A DNA stretch of 64,000 nt from an uncultured Bacilli bacterium (GCA_934148845.1 CAKPDH010000001.1:284440-348439), one strand, 5' to 3'; shown: positions 16,987 through 26,490, counted from the stretch's first letter. The notes: a model not told the origin generated them from the sequence alone. Numbers and translations are program-made.

Positions 16987-19146
16987 TTATATTTTTCTAG
17001 GATTAAAATCTATATCTAGTGTTATTTTTTTATTATTACTTAATAAATCAACTACGTCTTTTAAATTAATATATATATCTTTTGAATTTTTGTATTTAAT
17101 TATTATTTGCATGTAATATTTATTATTTATCTTAGGCATTGCATTTAAACTAGGGCCTAAAATTATTATATTTTTATTTTCTAAATATTTTTTTATTTTA
17201 ATAGCTTCCTGTTCTAATTCTTTTAAATTTGTTCCTATTAATTTTATTAAGCATAAATCATAATATGGAGGATATCCTAATTTTTTTCTAATACTCATTT
17301 CTTCTTTATAAAAACTATTATAGTCATTTAGGGCTGCATATTTAATACTATAATGATCTTTATTAAAACATTGTATTATAACTTTACCATTTGTTTTAGA
17401 TCTACCAGCTCTGCCTGATACTTGGCTCAAAAGAGAAAATGTTCTTTCTCCACTTCTATAATCTGGTATATTAAGTGTTGCATCCCCATTTATTACTCCA
17501 ACTAAAGTAACATCCTTAAAGTCAAGTCCTTTTGATATCATCTGCGTACCAATTAATATATTGTACTTTTTGTTTTTAAAGTCATTTATTATCCTCTCAT
17601 GACTTCCTTTTCTTCTCGTTGTATCAATATCCATTCTGATAACCTTAGCCCTATCAAACTGTTTTTTTACTTCTTCTTCTAATTTTTCTGTACCAATGCC
17701 AAAATCAGTAAGATTTTTACTATTACAATTAGGACAATTACTAGCTTTATATGTAGTATAATTGCAATAATGACAATTTAATTTATTTGAGCTTTTATGA
17801 TATGTAAGTGGTATATCACAATTAGGACATTTTACTACATACCCACACTCTTTACAAGTAATAGTAGTAGAATAGCCTCTTCTATTAAGTAATAATATTA
17901 CTTGTTCTAAATTATCTAATCTATTATTAATATCATCTATTAATTCTCTTGAAAAAATTCTAAAGCCTTTTTTTATTTCTTCTTTCATATCTATTACTTT
18001 TATAACAGGCATAGATTTATTAATTCGCTCTTTTAGCTCAAGTAATTTATATTCTCCTAAAATAGCCCTTGTATAACTATCAATTAAAGGAGTAGCACTT
18101 CCAAATATAACGGGGCAAGAATGTGTTTTAGCACGCTTAAGAGCTATATCTATTGCATTATATTTAGGGTTATTTTCTTGCTTATACGTATCTGAATGCT
18201 CTTCATCTAGTATAATTAATCCAATATTTTTAAATGGCGCAAATATAGCACTTCTAGCACCTATTACAATAGAGACCTCTCCCCTTTGAACTTTTCTCCA
18301 TTCATCATATTTTTCACCATCTGATAAAGCACTGTGTAAAATAGCTATAGAATCCTTAAATCTAGATCTAAAAATATTTACCATTTGAGGTGTTAAACTT
18401 ATTTCAGGAACAAGTACTATTACCTCTTTTTTTTCTTCTAATACCTTTGAAATTATATTTAAATATACTTCAGTTTTACCAGATCCAGTTACTCCATGTA
18501 GTAAAAAAGGAGAAAATTTGTTTAAACAATTAATAACGCTTGATACAACTTTTTCTTGATCTTTTGTTAATACAGGCTTTATAGCATCTATATCACCATT
18601 ATAATTAAGTCTATATACTTCTTTTTTTTCTTCTTTTATTACATTGTTTTTAAGTAAAGTATTTATACTTGATAAAGATATCTTAGTAAGTTCACTTTTT
18701 AAAGTAGGTTTAATTTTTAATATATCAATTATTTCTTTTTGACAATCGTTTTTAGGTATATATAGGTAATCTTTTAATGATAAGTATTTATCATATTTTT
18801 TATTTATATTAGTATTTTTATGCGCTTTTAGCGCTACAGGTAACATAGTTTGATATGATTGTATTAAAGAAGATAATGTTTTTTTACTTATATATTTACC
18901 AAGTTCAATCATTTCTTCTGTAAGCACTGGGTCACTATCTATTACATCTATAATATCTAATACTTTATACTCTACTTTAGATTTAGTATTTATACCTAAT
19001 ATAAATCCTTCTAATTTTTGTCTTCCAAAAGGAACATATACTCTTTTACCTATCTTTATTTTATCTATTAGACTATCTTTTACATTATAGGTAAATGTTT
19101 TATTTATTTTTTTAACTTTAAGTTCAACTAAAACATCTATATACAT
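16987..19146 (-). CDS. priA: Primosomal protein N' (replication restart helicase)
   Basis: Superfamily 2 helicase that reloads the replisome at stalled forks. 719 residues: N-terminal DNA-binding region, Walker A 'LLHGVTGSGKTEVYL' (about 215), Walker B 'LDEEHSDTYKQE' (about 315), 'GSATPLIDSY', then the eight-cysteine zinc domain ('CKECGYVVKCPNCD', 'CHYCNY', 'CPNC', about 430-475) and motif VI 'QVSGRAGRS'. All expected elements are present. It starts at ATG 19146 after CAGGAGGT. It sits between a sortase-linked membrane gene and the pilin-like gene and does not look functionally tied to either. Confidence 0.96.
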   Translation of the reverse strand: MYIDVLVELKVKKINKTFTYNVKDSLIDKIKIGKRVYVPFGRQKLEGFILGINTKSKVEYKVLDIIDVIDSDPVLTEEMIELGKYISKKTLSSLIQSYQTMLPVALKAHKNTNINKKYDKYLSLKDYLYIPKNDCQKEIIDILKIKPTLKSELTKISLSSINTLLKNNVIKEEKKEVYRLNYNGDIDAIKPVLTKDQEKVVSSVINCLNKFSPFLLHGVTGSGKTEVYLNIISKVLEEKKEVIVLVPEISLTPQMVNIFRSRFKDSIAILHSALSDGEKYDEWRKVQRGEVSIVIGARSAIFAPFKNIGLIILDEEHSDTYKQENNPKYNAIDIALKRAKTHSCPVIFGSATPLIDSYTRAILGEYKLLELKERINKSMPVIKVIDMKEEIKKGFRIFSRELIDDINNRLDNLEQVILLLNRRGYSTTITCKECGYVVKCPNCDIPLTYHKSSNKLNCHYCNYTTYKASNCPNCNSKNLTDFGIGTEKLEEEVKKQFDRAKVIRMDIDTTRRKGSHERIINDFKNKKYNILIGTQMISKGLDFKDVTLVGVINGDATLNIPDYRSGERTFSLLSQVSGRAGRSKTNGKVIIQCFNKDHYSIKYAALNDYNSFYKEEMSIRKKLGYPPYYDLCLIKLIGTNLKELEQEAIKIKKYLENKNIIILGPSLNAMPKINNKYYMQIIIKYKNSKDIYINLKDVVDLLSNNKKITLDIDFNPRKI

Positions 19147-19176
19147 AATACCTCCTGAGAATAAAACTCTTGAATA

Positions 19177-19902
19177 TCAAGAGTCATGATTTAATAATTT
19201 ATTTATTATTAATAATATAATAACTATTAGTCCTGTTATAAATAATTTAAATGTAAAATTATTTATAAGCGTTATAAAAAACTTAGAAAAATAACTATTT
19301 GTATATACAAATTTATCAAATATATTAAATATTTTTATAACTAGATATGGACATAATAATAATATTGAGCTTGAAAGTATGCTCGTTTTTAAGAATTTTT
19401 TATCTTTATTTAATATTAATAATATAACACTAATAACTATTATTACAGTTATCACTGATATAGTAATAAAGAGCTTATTATTTAAATATAATTTATGAAT
19501 CATATTATATTCACGAGTTGGAAATAAATTATATGTATATATATCATTTATTTCCTTAGCGTATCTTTTATTTATTGATATATCATTTGTATATGAATCT
19601 ATAATATTATAAAGATCTATATATCTATTAACACTCTTACCATTTATAATATTTTTTATATCTGATTTTATCATATTAATTGTAAAATATTCTAAATACT
19701 TATTTTTAATTTCCTTATTTATTACAAAATTACTTACTTCTTCTTTTATATTATTGAATGCTAAATCATAATAGTTAATTTTATTTAAATTATTTAAAAT
19801 ACTTTTTTTAGTAAGTGTACTTTCAAGTGATATAAATAAAGTAAAAATAGTTAAAATAATCATAAGAGTAAATGATAAAACATGACTAATACTACTTTTC
19901 AT
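19177..19902 (-). CDS. Membrane protein of unknown function paired with a sortase
   Basis: About 241 residues from the ATG at 19902, which has AGGTGA six bases upstream and overlaps the sortase stop by 11 bases. Predicted helices: about residues 5-24, 148-167, 175-195 and 215-236. Between helix 1 and 2 lies a polar Lys/Asn-rich domain of about 110 residues, probably outside the cell. I do not recognise the family. Tight overlap with the sortase suggests a substrate, an anchor or a partner in the same process. A weak hairpin with a short T run follows the stop (near 19165-19186). Confidence 0.8.
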   Translation of the reverse strand: MKSSISHVLSFTLMIILTIFTLFISLESTLTKKSILNNLNKINYYDLAFNNIKEEVSNFVINKEIKNKYLEYFTINMIKSDIKNIINGKSVNRYIDLYNIIDSYTNDISINKRYAKEINDIYTYNLFPTREYNMIHKLYLNNKLFITISVITVIIVISVILLILNKDKKFLKTSILSSSILLLCPYLVIKIFNIFDKFVYTNSYFSKFFITLINNFTFKLFITGLIVIILLIINKLLNHDS

Positions 19903-21061
19903 TTGTATCACCTAACCATTCACTTTTAATATTTTCTAAATATACAACTATTCTTTTATTACCGTATATATCTTTATTAGGATAACAAGTATATAATATA
20001 AGATCATAATCTTTTTTTATACTATCATAATTATCTTCTAAAACGATCTTACTTGTCTTTACTTCATATGTAAATTTGCCATAAACTGTTTCTATAACTA
20101 CTTTATCCGATTTTTTTAAGGAATGTAGTTTTTTAAATATGCCTGTATTATGAGCTGATAGTACTGTAGCATTTTCTTCACCCGGCATAGAACTAAAGCT
20201 AGCTTGCCCAATTCCATCTTTAAGTATACTAGAACTATCTCCAAAATATACATCATCACTATCATCATCTATATATAATTTGCCATATTTTTCTCCATAA
20301 GATGGATATGATATTATTTTTTCATCTTTAGCTACTACTTCTTTTTTAGAATTACTATAATTAACATTCATAAGAGTAATTATATCAAGATACATACTTA
20401 TTTTATCATTAAATATTAGCATTATAGGTAACAATAATATTGTTATATAAAGTAAACTTGTTAAAATTATAGATTTATATTTTAAAATTTTAAGAATGAT
20501 TACAGATATAAATGTAATAATTAAAGTTATTATAATATATTTAAGAATTTTATTCATACCTACATAATTAAGTTTATCTTTTGTACTAATAACATCAGAT
20601 AAAACACCATTATCATAAATTTTAATCTCATTTGTACTAGTATCTATAATAACCTTTGAAGTATCTTTACTAGTATTGGAATTATCATTAGAATCACTAT
20701 CTATAATTTTCTTAGAGTTAAGTATAATATTACTTGTCTCATTATATAATGAATATAATTCATTCTTTAAGTAATTAGGTATTTTATTTTTATCCTCAAC
20801 TGAGCATACACTATATTCATTAATTCTATTAACAACATATTTCATATTATTATATATTTTATTTAAATCACTTTCACTAACATCACGCTCATTTAATAAT
20901 CTAGTATAAGATGCTTTAGTACCATTTACAAGTGCTTGAGTTTTAGATGAACAAGTTTTAATACTAGAAGCTAAGGATATGATATCTTCTTTTGTATATG
21001 CATATACATTTGGTATTATAGCAATTAAAAACATAATCATTAAAATTCTTATATATTTCAT
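19892..21061 (-). CDS. Sortase-family transpeptidase with long N-terminal extension
   Basis: Sortases cleave a sorting signal and join proteins to peptidoglycan or to each other. The 389-residue protein has a signal peptide (about 1-21), a charged extracellular region, a Ser/Asp-rich linker with two membrane segments (about 170-220), and a C-terminal sortase barrel. Catalytic triad: His304 in 'LSAHNTGIF', Cys359 in 'LILYTCYPNK', Arg370 in 'GNKRIVVYL'. The extension before the catalytic domain is long for a housekeeping SrtA. It overlaps cpsB by 4 bases (ATGA), so it is translated with the capsule-control genes. No LPxTG-type substrate was noticed in this window. Confidence 0.87.
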   Translation of the reverse strand: MKYIRILMIMFLIAIIPNVYAYTKEDIISLASSIKTCSSKTQALVNGTKASYTRLLNERDVSESDLNKIYNNMKYVVNRINEYSVCSVEDKNKIPNYLKNELYSLYNETSNIILNSKKIIDSDSNDNSNTSKDTSKVIIDTSTNEIKIYDNGVLSDVISTKDKLNYVGMNKILKYIIITLIITFISVIILKILKYKSIILTSLLYITILLLPIMLIFNDKISMYLDIITLMNVNYSNSKKEVVAKDEKIISYPSYGEKYGKLYIDDDSDDVYFGDSSSILKDGIGQASFSSMPGEENATVLSAHNTGIFKKLHSLKKSDKVVIETVYGKFTYEVKTSKIVLEDNYDSIKKDYDLILYTCYPNKDIYGNKRIVVYLENIKSEWLGDTNEK

Positions 21062-21801
21062 TTTATCTTCTCCCTAGCAAATAGTTTATTTGTTTTAATT
21101 ATTTCATATGGTTCTACTTTTTTATTTGAAATTATTTTATTAAAATTTTCATATACTATATCATTATACATATCATAATCTACCATATGTCTTAAAATAC
21201 TTAGTCCTTTATTTATATCTAAAACATGGTTATGTGTATCTGTACCAATGACATGTACCATATGCTTTTTTATTAATAATAATGCATTTTTTCTAACTCT
21301 TTTTCCATACTTATCTATAAGAGAAGTAATATTCATTTGAAATAGGCAACCCATATCTATTAGTTTTATAAAATCTTCTATTTTTAAATATCTATATCTT
21401 TCAGGGTGCGCTATTATAGGAGTTATACCTTTATCTTTAAGATTAAATATTATATCATACATATAATTTGACCTCTCATTTAAAGGAAACTCCATAAGTA
21501 GATACTTAGTATTATTTATTGTAGATATAAATTTTTTATCTATATATGCTAAAATATCATTATCTATAAAAGTTTCATTACCTAAATATAATTTAATATT
21601 TGTATTTTTTTGTAATTTTTCTAATAATTGTTTTTTTTCTTTATTACTACTATTATAATTTGTTCCTATTATATAATGTGGAGTTAAGACTATATTTTTA
21701 ATTCCTAACTTCTCCATTTCCTTTAATAATTTTACACTTTCCTCATATGATTTTGATCCATCATCAATACCATATAAAATATGAGTATGAATATCATTCA
21801 T
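21058..21801 (-). CDS. cpsB: CpsB/CapC-family tyrosine-protein phosphatase (PHP fold)
   Basis: Manganese-dependent phosphatase that dephosphorylates the CpsD autokinase and so tunes capsule length. Residues: 'DIHTHILYGIDDGS' near the N-terminus (HxH metal site), 'TPHYIIG', 'LGNETFI', 'IIAHPERYRYL' (about 137) and 'VIGTDTHNHV' (about 190). Length 247 matches YwqE/Wzb-type PHP proteins. It is the third gene of cpsC-cpsD-cpsB and shares a single base with cpsD. Confidence 0.94.
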   Translation of the reverse strand: MNDIHTHILYGIDDGSKSYEESVKLLKEMEKLGIKNIVLTPHYIIGTNYNSSNKEKKQLLEKLQKNTNIKLYLGNETFIDNDILAYIDKKFISTINNTKYLLMEFPLNERSNYMYDIIFNLKDKGITPIIAHPERYRYLKIEDFIKLIDMGCLFQMNITSLIDKYGKRVRKNALLLIKKHMVHVIGTDTHNHVLDINKGLSILRHMVDYDMYNDIVYENFNKIISNKKVEPYEIIKTNKLFAREKIK

Positions 21802-22466
21802 TATTTATAATACTCATTATAATAGTAACTACTGTGTTTTCTTTTAATTTGATTTACAACAATACCTGCTAGCTTAATACCAGTTACTTCTAAAGATTTT
21901 TTAGTTTGCATTAAAGACTCTATTGGTGTTTTCTTATATGCACTTACAATAATTGCCTCATCGCAAAGTGAAGTAAGTATTAAAGCATCTGGAAGTCCTT
22001 GTATTGGTGGACAATCTAGTATAATTAAGTCATACTCTTTCTTTAATATTTCAAGTAATTCTTTATTTTTTGCAGAACCAAGTATTTCACTTGGATTTGG
22101 TGGTACTATACCTGACTTTAATACATATAAATTATCTACTTCAGTTTTATTTATATATTTTTTATAATTTTTTATATCATCAAGTAATAAATTAGATAAT
22201 CCTGTTTCTTTATCTAAATCAAATATTTTAGCTTGAGTTCCCCTTCTTAAATCACAGTCTATTATAAGGGTTTTCATATTAACCATAGCAAATGCAGCTG
22301 CTAGGTTAGATGATATAAAACTTTTCCCCTCACCTGGCATAGAACTAGTTACCATAATTGTTTTAACATTATCATCAATAAAAGTAAATTGTAAATTAGT
22401 TCTAAGAGTTCTAATAGCTTCACTTGTAGCCCCTTTAGGTTTAGATAGTAATACTATATTATTCAT
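21801..22466 (-). CDS. cpsD: CpsD/CapB-family cytoplasmic tyrosine kinase (BY-kinase)
   Basis: Autophosphorylating kinase that works with the membrane activator CpsC. Signature: 'SEAIRTLRTNLQF', Walker A 'SSMPGEGKSFISSNLAAAF' (about 42-60), Walker A' 'TLIIDCDLRRG', Walker B 'LIILDCPPI'. The last ten residues hold a five-tyrosine cluster ('SSYYYNEYYK'), the autophosphorylation tail typical of the family. It overlaps cpsC by 8 bases. Length 221 is normal. Confidence 0.94.
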   Translation of the reverse strand: MNNIVLLSKPKGATSEAIRTLRTNLQFTFIDDNVKTIMVTSSMPGEGKSFISSNLAAAFAMVNMKTLIIDCDLRRGTQAKIFDLDKETGLSNLLLDDIKNYKKYINKTEVDNLYVLKSGIVPPNPSEILGSAKNKELLEILKKEYDLIILDCPPIQGLPDALILTSLCDEAIIVSAYKKTPIESLMQTKKSLEVTGIKLAGIVVNQIKRKHSSYYYNEYYK

Positions 22467-23133
22467 GTTTACCTCCTACTGTTGGAACTTCACCTATTAC
22501 AGGTAATTCTAATTTTCTTTCAACTTCTTCTATACTTTTAATTGTTGTATCAAAGTAAAATAGAATAAATACTACACCAAAACTTAATATAATACCTATA
22601 AAAAATGATATTAATAAAGTTTTAAGCATATTGATATTATAAGGACTTTCTTCTTCTACCGCTTCATCTACAATACCAATATTTTGAATATTATATAATT
22701 TTACTACCTCACTATTAAATACATTAGCAGTTTCATTTGCAACATCCATTGCGATTTTACTATCTCTATCAGATACACTTATCTTAATTATTTCAGTATC
22801 ATTTATACTTGATACACTTATCTCTTTACTTAAAGATTCAAAATTATAATCTATATTTAAGTTATTAATAACTTTGTTAATAACTTTTCTACTTTTAATT
22901 ATTTCTCTATATGTATCAACTAAATTTTTATTTAAAGTAATATCATTGCTAGTTATTTGATTAACATCACTTCCCTTAGTTAATAATATTGTAGTATAAC
23001 TTTTATACATTGGTACTTTAAAAAATCTAAAGTAAACAAATCCTGTTAAAATACACACAATAGTAATTAATATAATATATAATTTTTTTGATAAAAAATA
23101 ATCAAACATTTCTTTTAAATTTATTTCTTCCAT
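22459..23133 (-). CDS. cpsC: CpsC/Wzz-family chain-length regulator and kinase activator
   Basis: Two membrane helices (about residues 16-34 and 170-192) flank an extracellular domain; the short C-terminal cytoplasmic tail ('VERKLELPVIGEVP') activates the CpsD kinase. Length 224 fits Gram-positive Wzz proteins, where activator and kinase are split. AGGAGGA sits before the start and a promoter at 23161-23189. First gene of a transcript running through cpsD, cpsB, the sortase and a membrane gene. The biosynthetic operon that it should control lies about 8 kb further along on the same strand. Confidence 0.93.
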   Translation of the reverse strand: MEEINLKEMFDYFLSKKLYIILITIVCILTGFVYFRFFKVPMYKSYTTILLTKGSDVNQITSNDITLNKNLVDTYREIIKSRKVINKVINNLNIDYNFESLSKEISVSSINDTEIIKISVSDRDSKIAMDVANETANVFNSEVVKLYNIQNIGIVDEAVEEESPYNINMLKTLLISFFIGIILSFGVVFILFYFDTTIKSIEEVERKLELPVIGEVPTVGGKHE

Positions 23134-23160
23134 AACATCCTCCTACAATCTACTAGATAT

Positions 23161-23189
23161 ATTATATAACATTTATATTTAAGATTCAA
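23161..23189 (-). promoter_or_regulatory. Promoter of the cpsCDB-sortase transcript
   Basis: Minus strand TTGAAT, 17-base spacer, TATAAT, about 30 bases before the cpsC ATG. Confidence 0.65.
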
Positions 23190-23224
23190 TAATTTTTATA
23201 TGATTAAAAATTATTTTTACATAA

Positions 23225-23249
23225 CAAAAAAAGATGATTAAATCTTTTT
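23225..23249 (-). terminator. Terminator after the Nudix-kinase gene
   Basis: Stem AAAGAT / ATCTTT with a T-rich tail in the minus-strand sense, between the end of the Nudix-kinase gene (23366) and the cpsC promoter. The stem is short. Confidence 0.5.
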
Positions 23250-23365
23250 AAAATTTTTGCTTATTTAAATTTAACTCCATTTTTTTCTAGTAATTTCAAG
23301 CATCAATTTTATATTTTGACTTTAAATTCTTTTTTTAAAATTTATTTATTTACGTTAACCTTCGT

Positions 23366-24529
23366 TTATTCACTCATTAATTTTACAAAATCAAAATTTA
23401 AAATTAAATTTTTCTTAATATCTAAACTTTCTATAGTTGATATAGGAAGCGATTGTTTCATTACATCATCAATCCAACGTACGCTAAGGCTTTTTATATA
23501 TTTTATTTCTTTTCCCATAAGTATTTTATCTTCATAATAGTAATTCAAAAATATTTTTATGCCTTCTTCATTTATTCCATTTTTCTTTGAACAAAATAAG
23601 TGAACTAAAATGATTGCTACATCCATTACGCTGATACCATATCTAGCATCATCAAAATCTATTAATCCTATTTTTTTATTATAATAAAATATATTTCCTT
23701 TAGTTAAATCAAAATGTAATAAAGACTTTCTATCTAAATTAATATTATCTATTTTTACTTCCTCTACATCATATATATTTTTAGATGTATAATTATGAAA
23801 CAATCTAAGAGTACATGCTATTTCTTTTATAATGTCTTTTGTTATTTTAGTTTGTTCTAACTGTGTACCTAAAAGGAAATCATATAGTATCAAATGATAA
23901 TTATAAATTTTCATATAAAATTTATTATTTATAGTCTTTATTATATTTGGAACATAAAAATTATCTTTGATATCTTCTATTATTTTAATCATACTTCTAT
24001 ATAAATCATTATTATATATTTTAGCTACATATTTTTTATTTTTAGTTCTTATTATATATACATTTTTAACTGTTGATTCACTACTTTTTGTAATATCTAC
24101 TATATCTAAATTATAGTTTTTCTCAATACTTTCTTTAAGTTCTTGTTTCATATCATTACATATATTTATAAACAAATCACGTAAGTCTTGATGAGTTAAA
24201 ATACTACTTACATCTTCTATATCAACCCACTGTGCTTTTTTTAGCTCTTCTTCTTGTATTTTTAAATCAAAACTAATAGGATGTGCTAAAAAGAAAACTA
24301 CTGTCTTATTAATATTTTTATCTGTAATATAATTTATACTATATCTTTTACTTTCATCTATTACTACATCTAAGTTTACTTCTTCTTTAACTTCCCTTAA
24401 AGCAGTTTCAATCTCACTTTCACCCTCGATAACATGTCCCTTAGGAAACCCATAAAAACCTTGTTTTTGTTTTATTACTAGTACCTTATTATTATAAATA
24501 ATAATAGCACCGCACGATTTTTCATTCAT
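23366..24529 (-). CDS. Nudix hydrolase fused to an APH/choline-kinase-like phosphotransferase
   Basis: Two enzymes in one 387-residue chain. Residues 1 to about 130: Nudix domain with 'GFPKGHVIEGESEIETAL' then 'REVKEEVNLD', the Nudix box except for Asn where the last Gly is usual. Residues about 150-350: aminoglycoside-phosphotransferase/CotS-like kinase fold with ATP-site Lys in 'KYVAKIYN', catalytic 'LLHFDLTKGNIFY' (HxD...N) and metal site 'GLIDFDDA'. The pairing suggests hydrolysis of a nucleotide-linked metabolite and phosphorylation of a small molecule in one pathway; substrates are unknown. AGGAGT precedes the ATG. No frameshift is seen at the junction. Confidence 0.87.
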   Translation of the reverse strand: MNEKSCGAIIIYNNKVLVIKQKQGFYGFPKGHVIEGESEIETALREVKEEVNLDVVIDESKRYSINYITDKNINKTVVFFLAHPISFDLKIQEEELKKAQWVDIEDVSSILTHQDLRDLFINICNDMKQELKESIEKNYNLDIVDITKSSESTVKNVYIIRTKNKKYVAKIYNNDLYRSMIKIIEDIKDNFYVPNIIKTINNKFYMKIYNYHLILYDFLLGTQLEQTKITKDIIKEIACTLRLFHNYTSKNIYDVEEVKIDNINLDRKSLLHFDLTKGNIFYYNKKIGLIDFDDARYGISVMDVAIILVHLFCSKKNGINEEGIKIFLNYYYEDKILMGKEIKYIKSLSVRWIDDVMKQSLPISTIESLDIKKNLILNFDFVKLMSE

Positions 24530-24542
24530 AATACTCCTTAAT

Positions 24543-24729
24543 CTAACTATTATTTTCTTGATAAATTAAATCTATATTAGTTATTCCTATACTTTTTAAA
24601 TAAGCTATATTATCTCTAACCAATTCATAATTACAAGCCATATTTAAAACTATATCATACCAAAATAAATTTATCATTTTGTTAATTAAATCATCATTAA
24701 TACCGATTAATTAAAAATTCATCTATCAT
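24543..24729 (-). pseudogene. Small unknown gene (about 61 codons) with a frameshift
   Basis: The ATG at 24729 has AGGTGT upstream but hits TAA after ten codons. Shifting one base gives a continuous, protein-like frame ('DDLINKMINLFWYDIVLN', 'NYELVRDNIAYLKSIGI') that ends at 24543, ten bases before the Nudix-kinase start region. Codon use and composition of the second frame look genuine. No family is recognised. A sequencing error is possible; otherwise a recently broken small gene. Confidence 0.5.
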
Positions 24730-24753
24730 ACTAACACCTATTTAATTATAGCA

Positions 24754-24780
24754 AAAAAATATACTTATTTAAAGTATATT
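24754..24780 (-). terminator. Terminator of the glutamine amidotransferase gene
   Basis: Stem AATATAC / GTATATT followed by seven T in the minus-strand sense; it overlaps the last codons of the gene. Confidence 0.7.
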
Positions 24781-25377
24781 AGTACAAGATTTTACAAAAT
24801 ATTTAAATATATTATTTTGAAGTTTATCATATTTAATCATAGACTCAGGGTGCCACTGAACACCTAGAAAAAATTTTTTACTTTTATCTTCTATTGCTTC
24901 TATATAATTATCATTACTATAAGCACTTATAAAAATTTTAGGATTTAAAATAACACTCTTATGTCTACTATTAACTTTTATTATGTCTTTTTTATATATA
25001 TTATATAATAAAGAATTTCTTTTTATTTTAACTTCATGAGAATAATATAATTTTTTCTTATGGTTAGCAATATTAATCATATCTGATTCAAATAAAATTC
25101 CCATAAGTTGCATACCTAAACATATACCAAGCACTGGTTTATTTATATCATATATATATTTTAAAGCTTCTAAATCATATAACTCAAAATCATCTCCACC
25201 ACTAAAGATAATTCCATCACATAAATCTATAAGGCTCTTATAATTTTGATCTAAAGTAATACCTATACAATCTCCACCATTGTAATTAATTGCTTTAATT
25301 ATATCTGTATAAACATAATTAATTAAATGTCCCTCACTACTTCTAGATTTTCTTGTTACAATACCAATTAAAGGCAT
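24769..25377 (-). CDS. Class I glutamine amidotransferase-like / gamma-glutamyl hydrolase family (C26)
   Basis: Triad protease-like amidotransferase fold: nucleophile Cys in 'PVLGICLGMQLMG' (about residue 85), His and Glu in 'GVQWHPESM' (about 175). The opening 'IGIVTRKSRSSEGHLINYV' and 'DGIIFSGGDDFELYD' match PuuD-like gamma-glutamyl-GABA hydrolases and related peptidase C26 enzymes. At 202 residues it is shorter than PuuD (about 250). It stands alone without a synthetase domain, so hydrolysis of a gamma-glutamyl compound is more likely than amide transfer to a partner. Substrate unknown. Confidence 0.85.
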   Translation of the reverse strand: MPLIGIVTRKSRSSEGHLINYVYTDIIKAINYNGGDCIGITLDQNYKSLIDLCDGIIFSGGDDFELYDLEALKYIYDINKPVLGICLGMQLMGILFESDMINIANHKKKLYYSHEVKIKRNSLLYNIYKKDIIKVNSRHKSVILNPKIFISAYSNDNYIEAIEDKSKKFFLGVQWHPESMIKYDKLQNNIFKYFVKSCTNIL

Positions 25378-25425
25378 ATTATCACCTAATACATGATATT
25401 AAACAATTTTTAATTTAGACTAATT

Positions 25426-26439
25426 TTATACTGATGGAATAGCGCATGTATCTTTTTTATATGAAATAGAAGTACCGGGTGGAAATGCATTTTCTCCAAT
25501 AGTAACATCGCCCTCACATGCATATATTACTACTTCCTTAAGATTAGAATTATTATAAAACGCATAATCACCTATTGTTAAAGTAGATGGAGTAACAACC
25601 ATTGCTAATAAAGAAGCATCTACCTTTTTATTTTTAGAATTAAATACACTTAGATTTGTATCATCGTCTCTTAGACTAGTATCACTACTAACATAATTTC
25701 CTATATATAATTCTTTTATATTATTGTTACTAAAAGCATATGAGCCTATTGTCTTAACAGAACTTGGAACATACAGTCTAGTTAAATTATTGTCTTCAAA
25801 AGCATTTGACTCAATAGTTGTAATATAATAATCAAGTGTTACTGACTTTAAACCTTTACCTTTAAATGTTGAGCTTCCTATTTTAGAAATAGATCCGTCC
25901 CCTACATATATATTTTTATTATCACAATTATAAGCTATATAACTTGAACTATTTTTAGTATAACAACTATCTTTTGGAACAACTTTACATCCATTTACAT
26001 TTTCAACATTAAAATTATTTCTACTTGAATCTATTGATATCGAATAATTGCTATATTGAAGATCATATATATTATCTACCTCACCATTTTTTATAACAAT
26101 TTCCCCGCAAGATGGTCTATCATTTTGAATACCTATATTTAAAGACCCACCATTAATTGAAAGTCCTCTTTTACAGCTTAAATCAGAATTTATTCCATTT
26201 AAACAGAAATTTCCATCACTATTTATAAAATATATTCCATCACGAATATAATAGCCTTTTACTTTTAAGTTAATTATATCAGCATCTAATACATTTGCAT
26301 ACATTCTAGCACTGCTAATAGCGCTATTTTTTTTAGAATCACTTATTACATTTAATACTATTGGAGTAACAATAGTAGCAACTATTCCAAGAAGTAATAT
26401 AACTGCAAGCAATTCTATAAGTGTAAATCCCTTTTTCAT
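25426..26439 (-). CDS. Prepilin-signal protein with BspA-like leucine-rich repeats
   Basis: Starts at ATG 26439 (GGTAGGTGAAT upstream); the longer frame would begin inside the promoter. 'MKKGFTLIELLAVILLLGI' is a full class III signal with Gly-Phe cleavage site and Glu5. Residues about 25-140 form a pilin-like domain. About 175-300 carry LRR_5/BspA repeats ('IESNAFEDNNLTRLYVPSSV', 'KTIGSYAFSNNNIKELYIG', 'TIGDYAFYNNSNLKEVVIY'). The tail 'FPPGTSISYKKD' matches the tail of the neighbour at 26906. BspA-like repeats usually serve adhesion. Coupling to a pilin leader would put them on a pseudopilus or leave them anchored by the hydrophobic helix. Confidence 0.88.
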   Translation of the reverse strand: MKKGFTLIELLAVILLLGIVATIVTPIVLNVISDSKKNSAISSARMYANVLDADIINLKVKGYYIRDGIYFINSDGNFCLNGINSDLSCKRGLSINGGSLNIGIQNDRPSCGEIVIKNGEVDNIYDLQYSNYSISIDSSRNNFNVENVNGCKVVPKDSCYTKNSSSYIAYNCDNKNIYVGDGSISKIGSSTFKGKGLKSVTLDYYITTIESNAFEDNNLTRLYVPSSVKTIGSYAFSNNNIKELYIGNYVSSDTSLRDDDTNLSVFNSKNKKVDASLLAMVVTPSTLTIGDYAFYNNSNLKEVVIYACEGDVTIGENAFPPGTSISYKKDTCAIPSV

Positions 26440-26461
26440 ATATTCACCTACCATTAATATA

Positions 26462-26490
26462 ATTATAAAAAAAAAGACATATATTGTCAA
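26462..26490 (-). promoter_or_regulatory. Promoter overlapping the upstream stop codon (prepilin-LRR gene)
   Basis: TTGACA, 17-base spacer, TATAAT, then TAATGGTAGGTGA and the ATG at 26439. The TGA stop of the upstream gene (26487-26489) lies inside the -35 hexamer. It is nearly identical to the promoter at 28407-28435. Confidence 0.85.
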
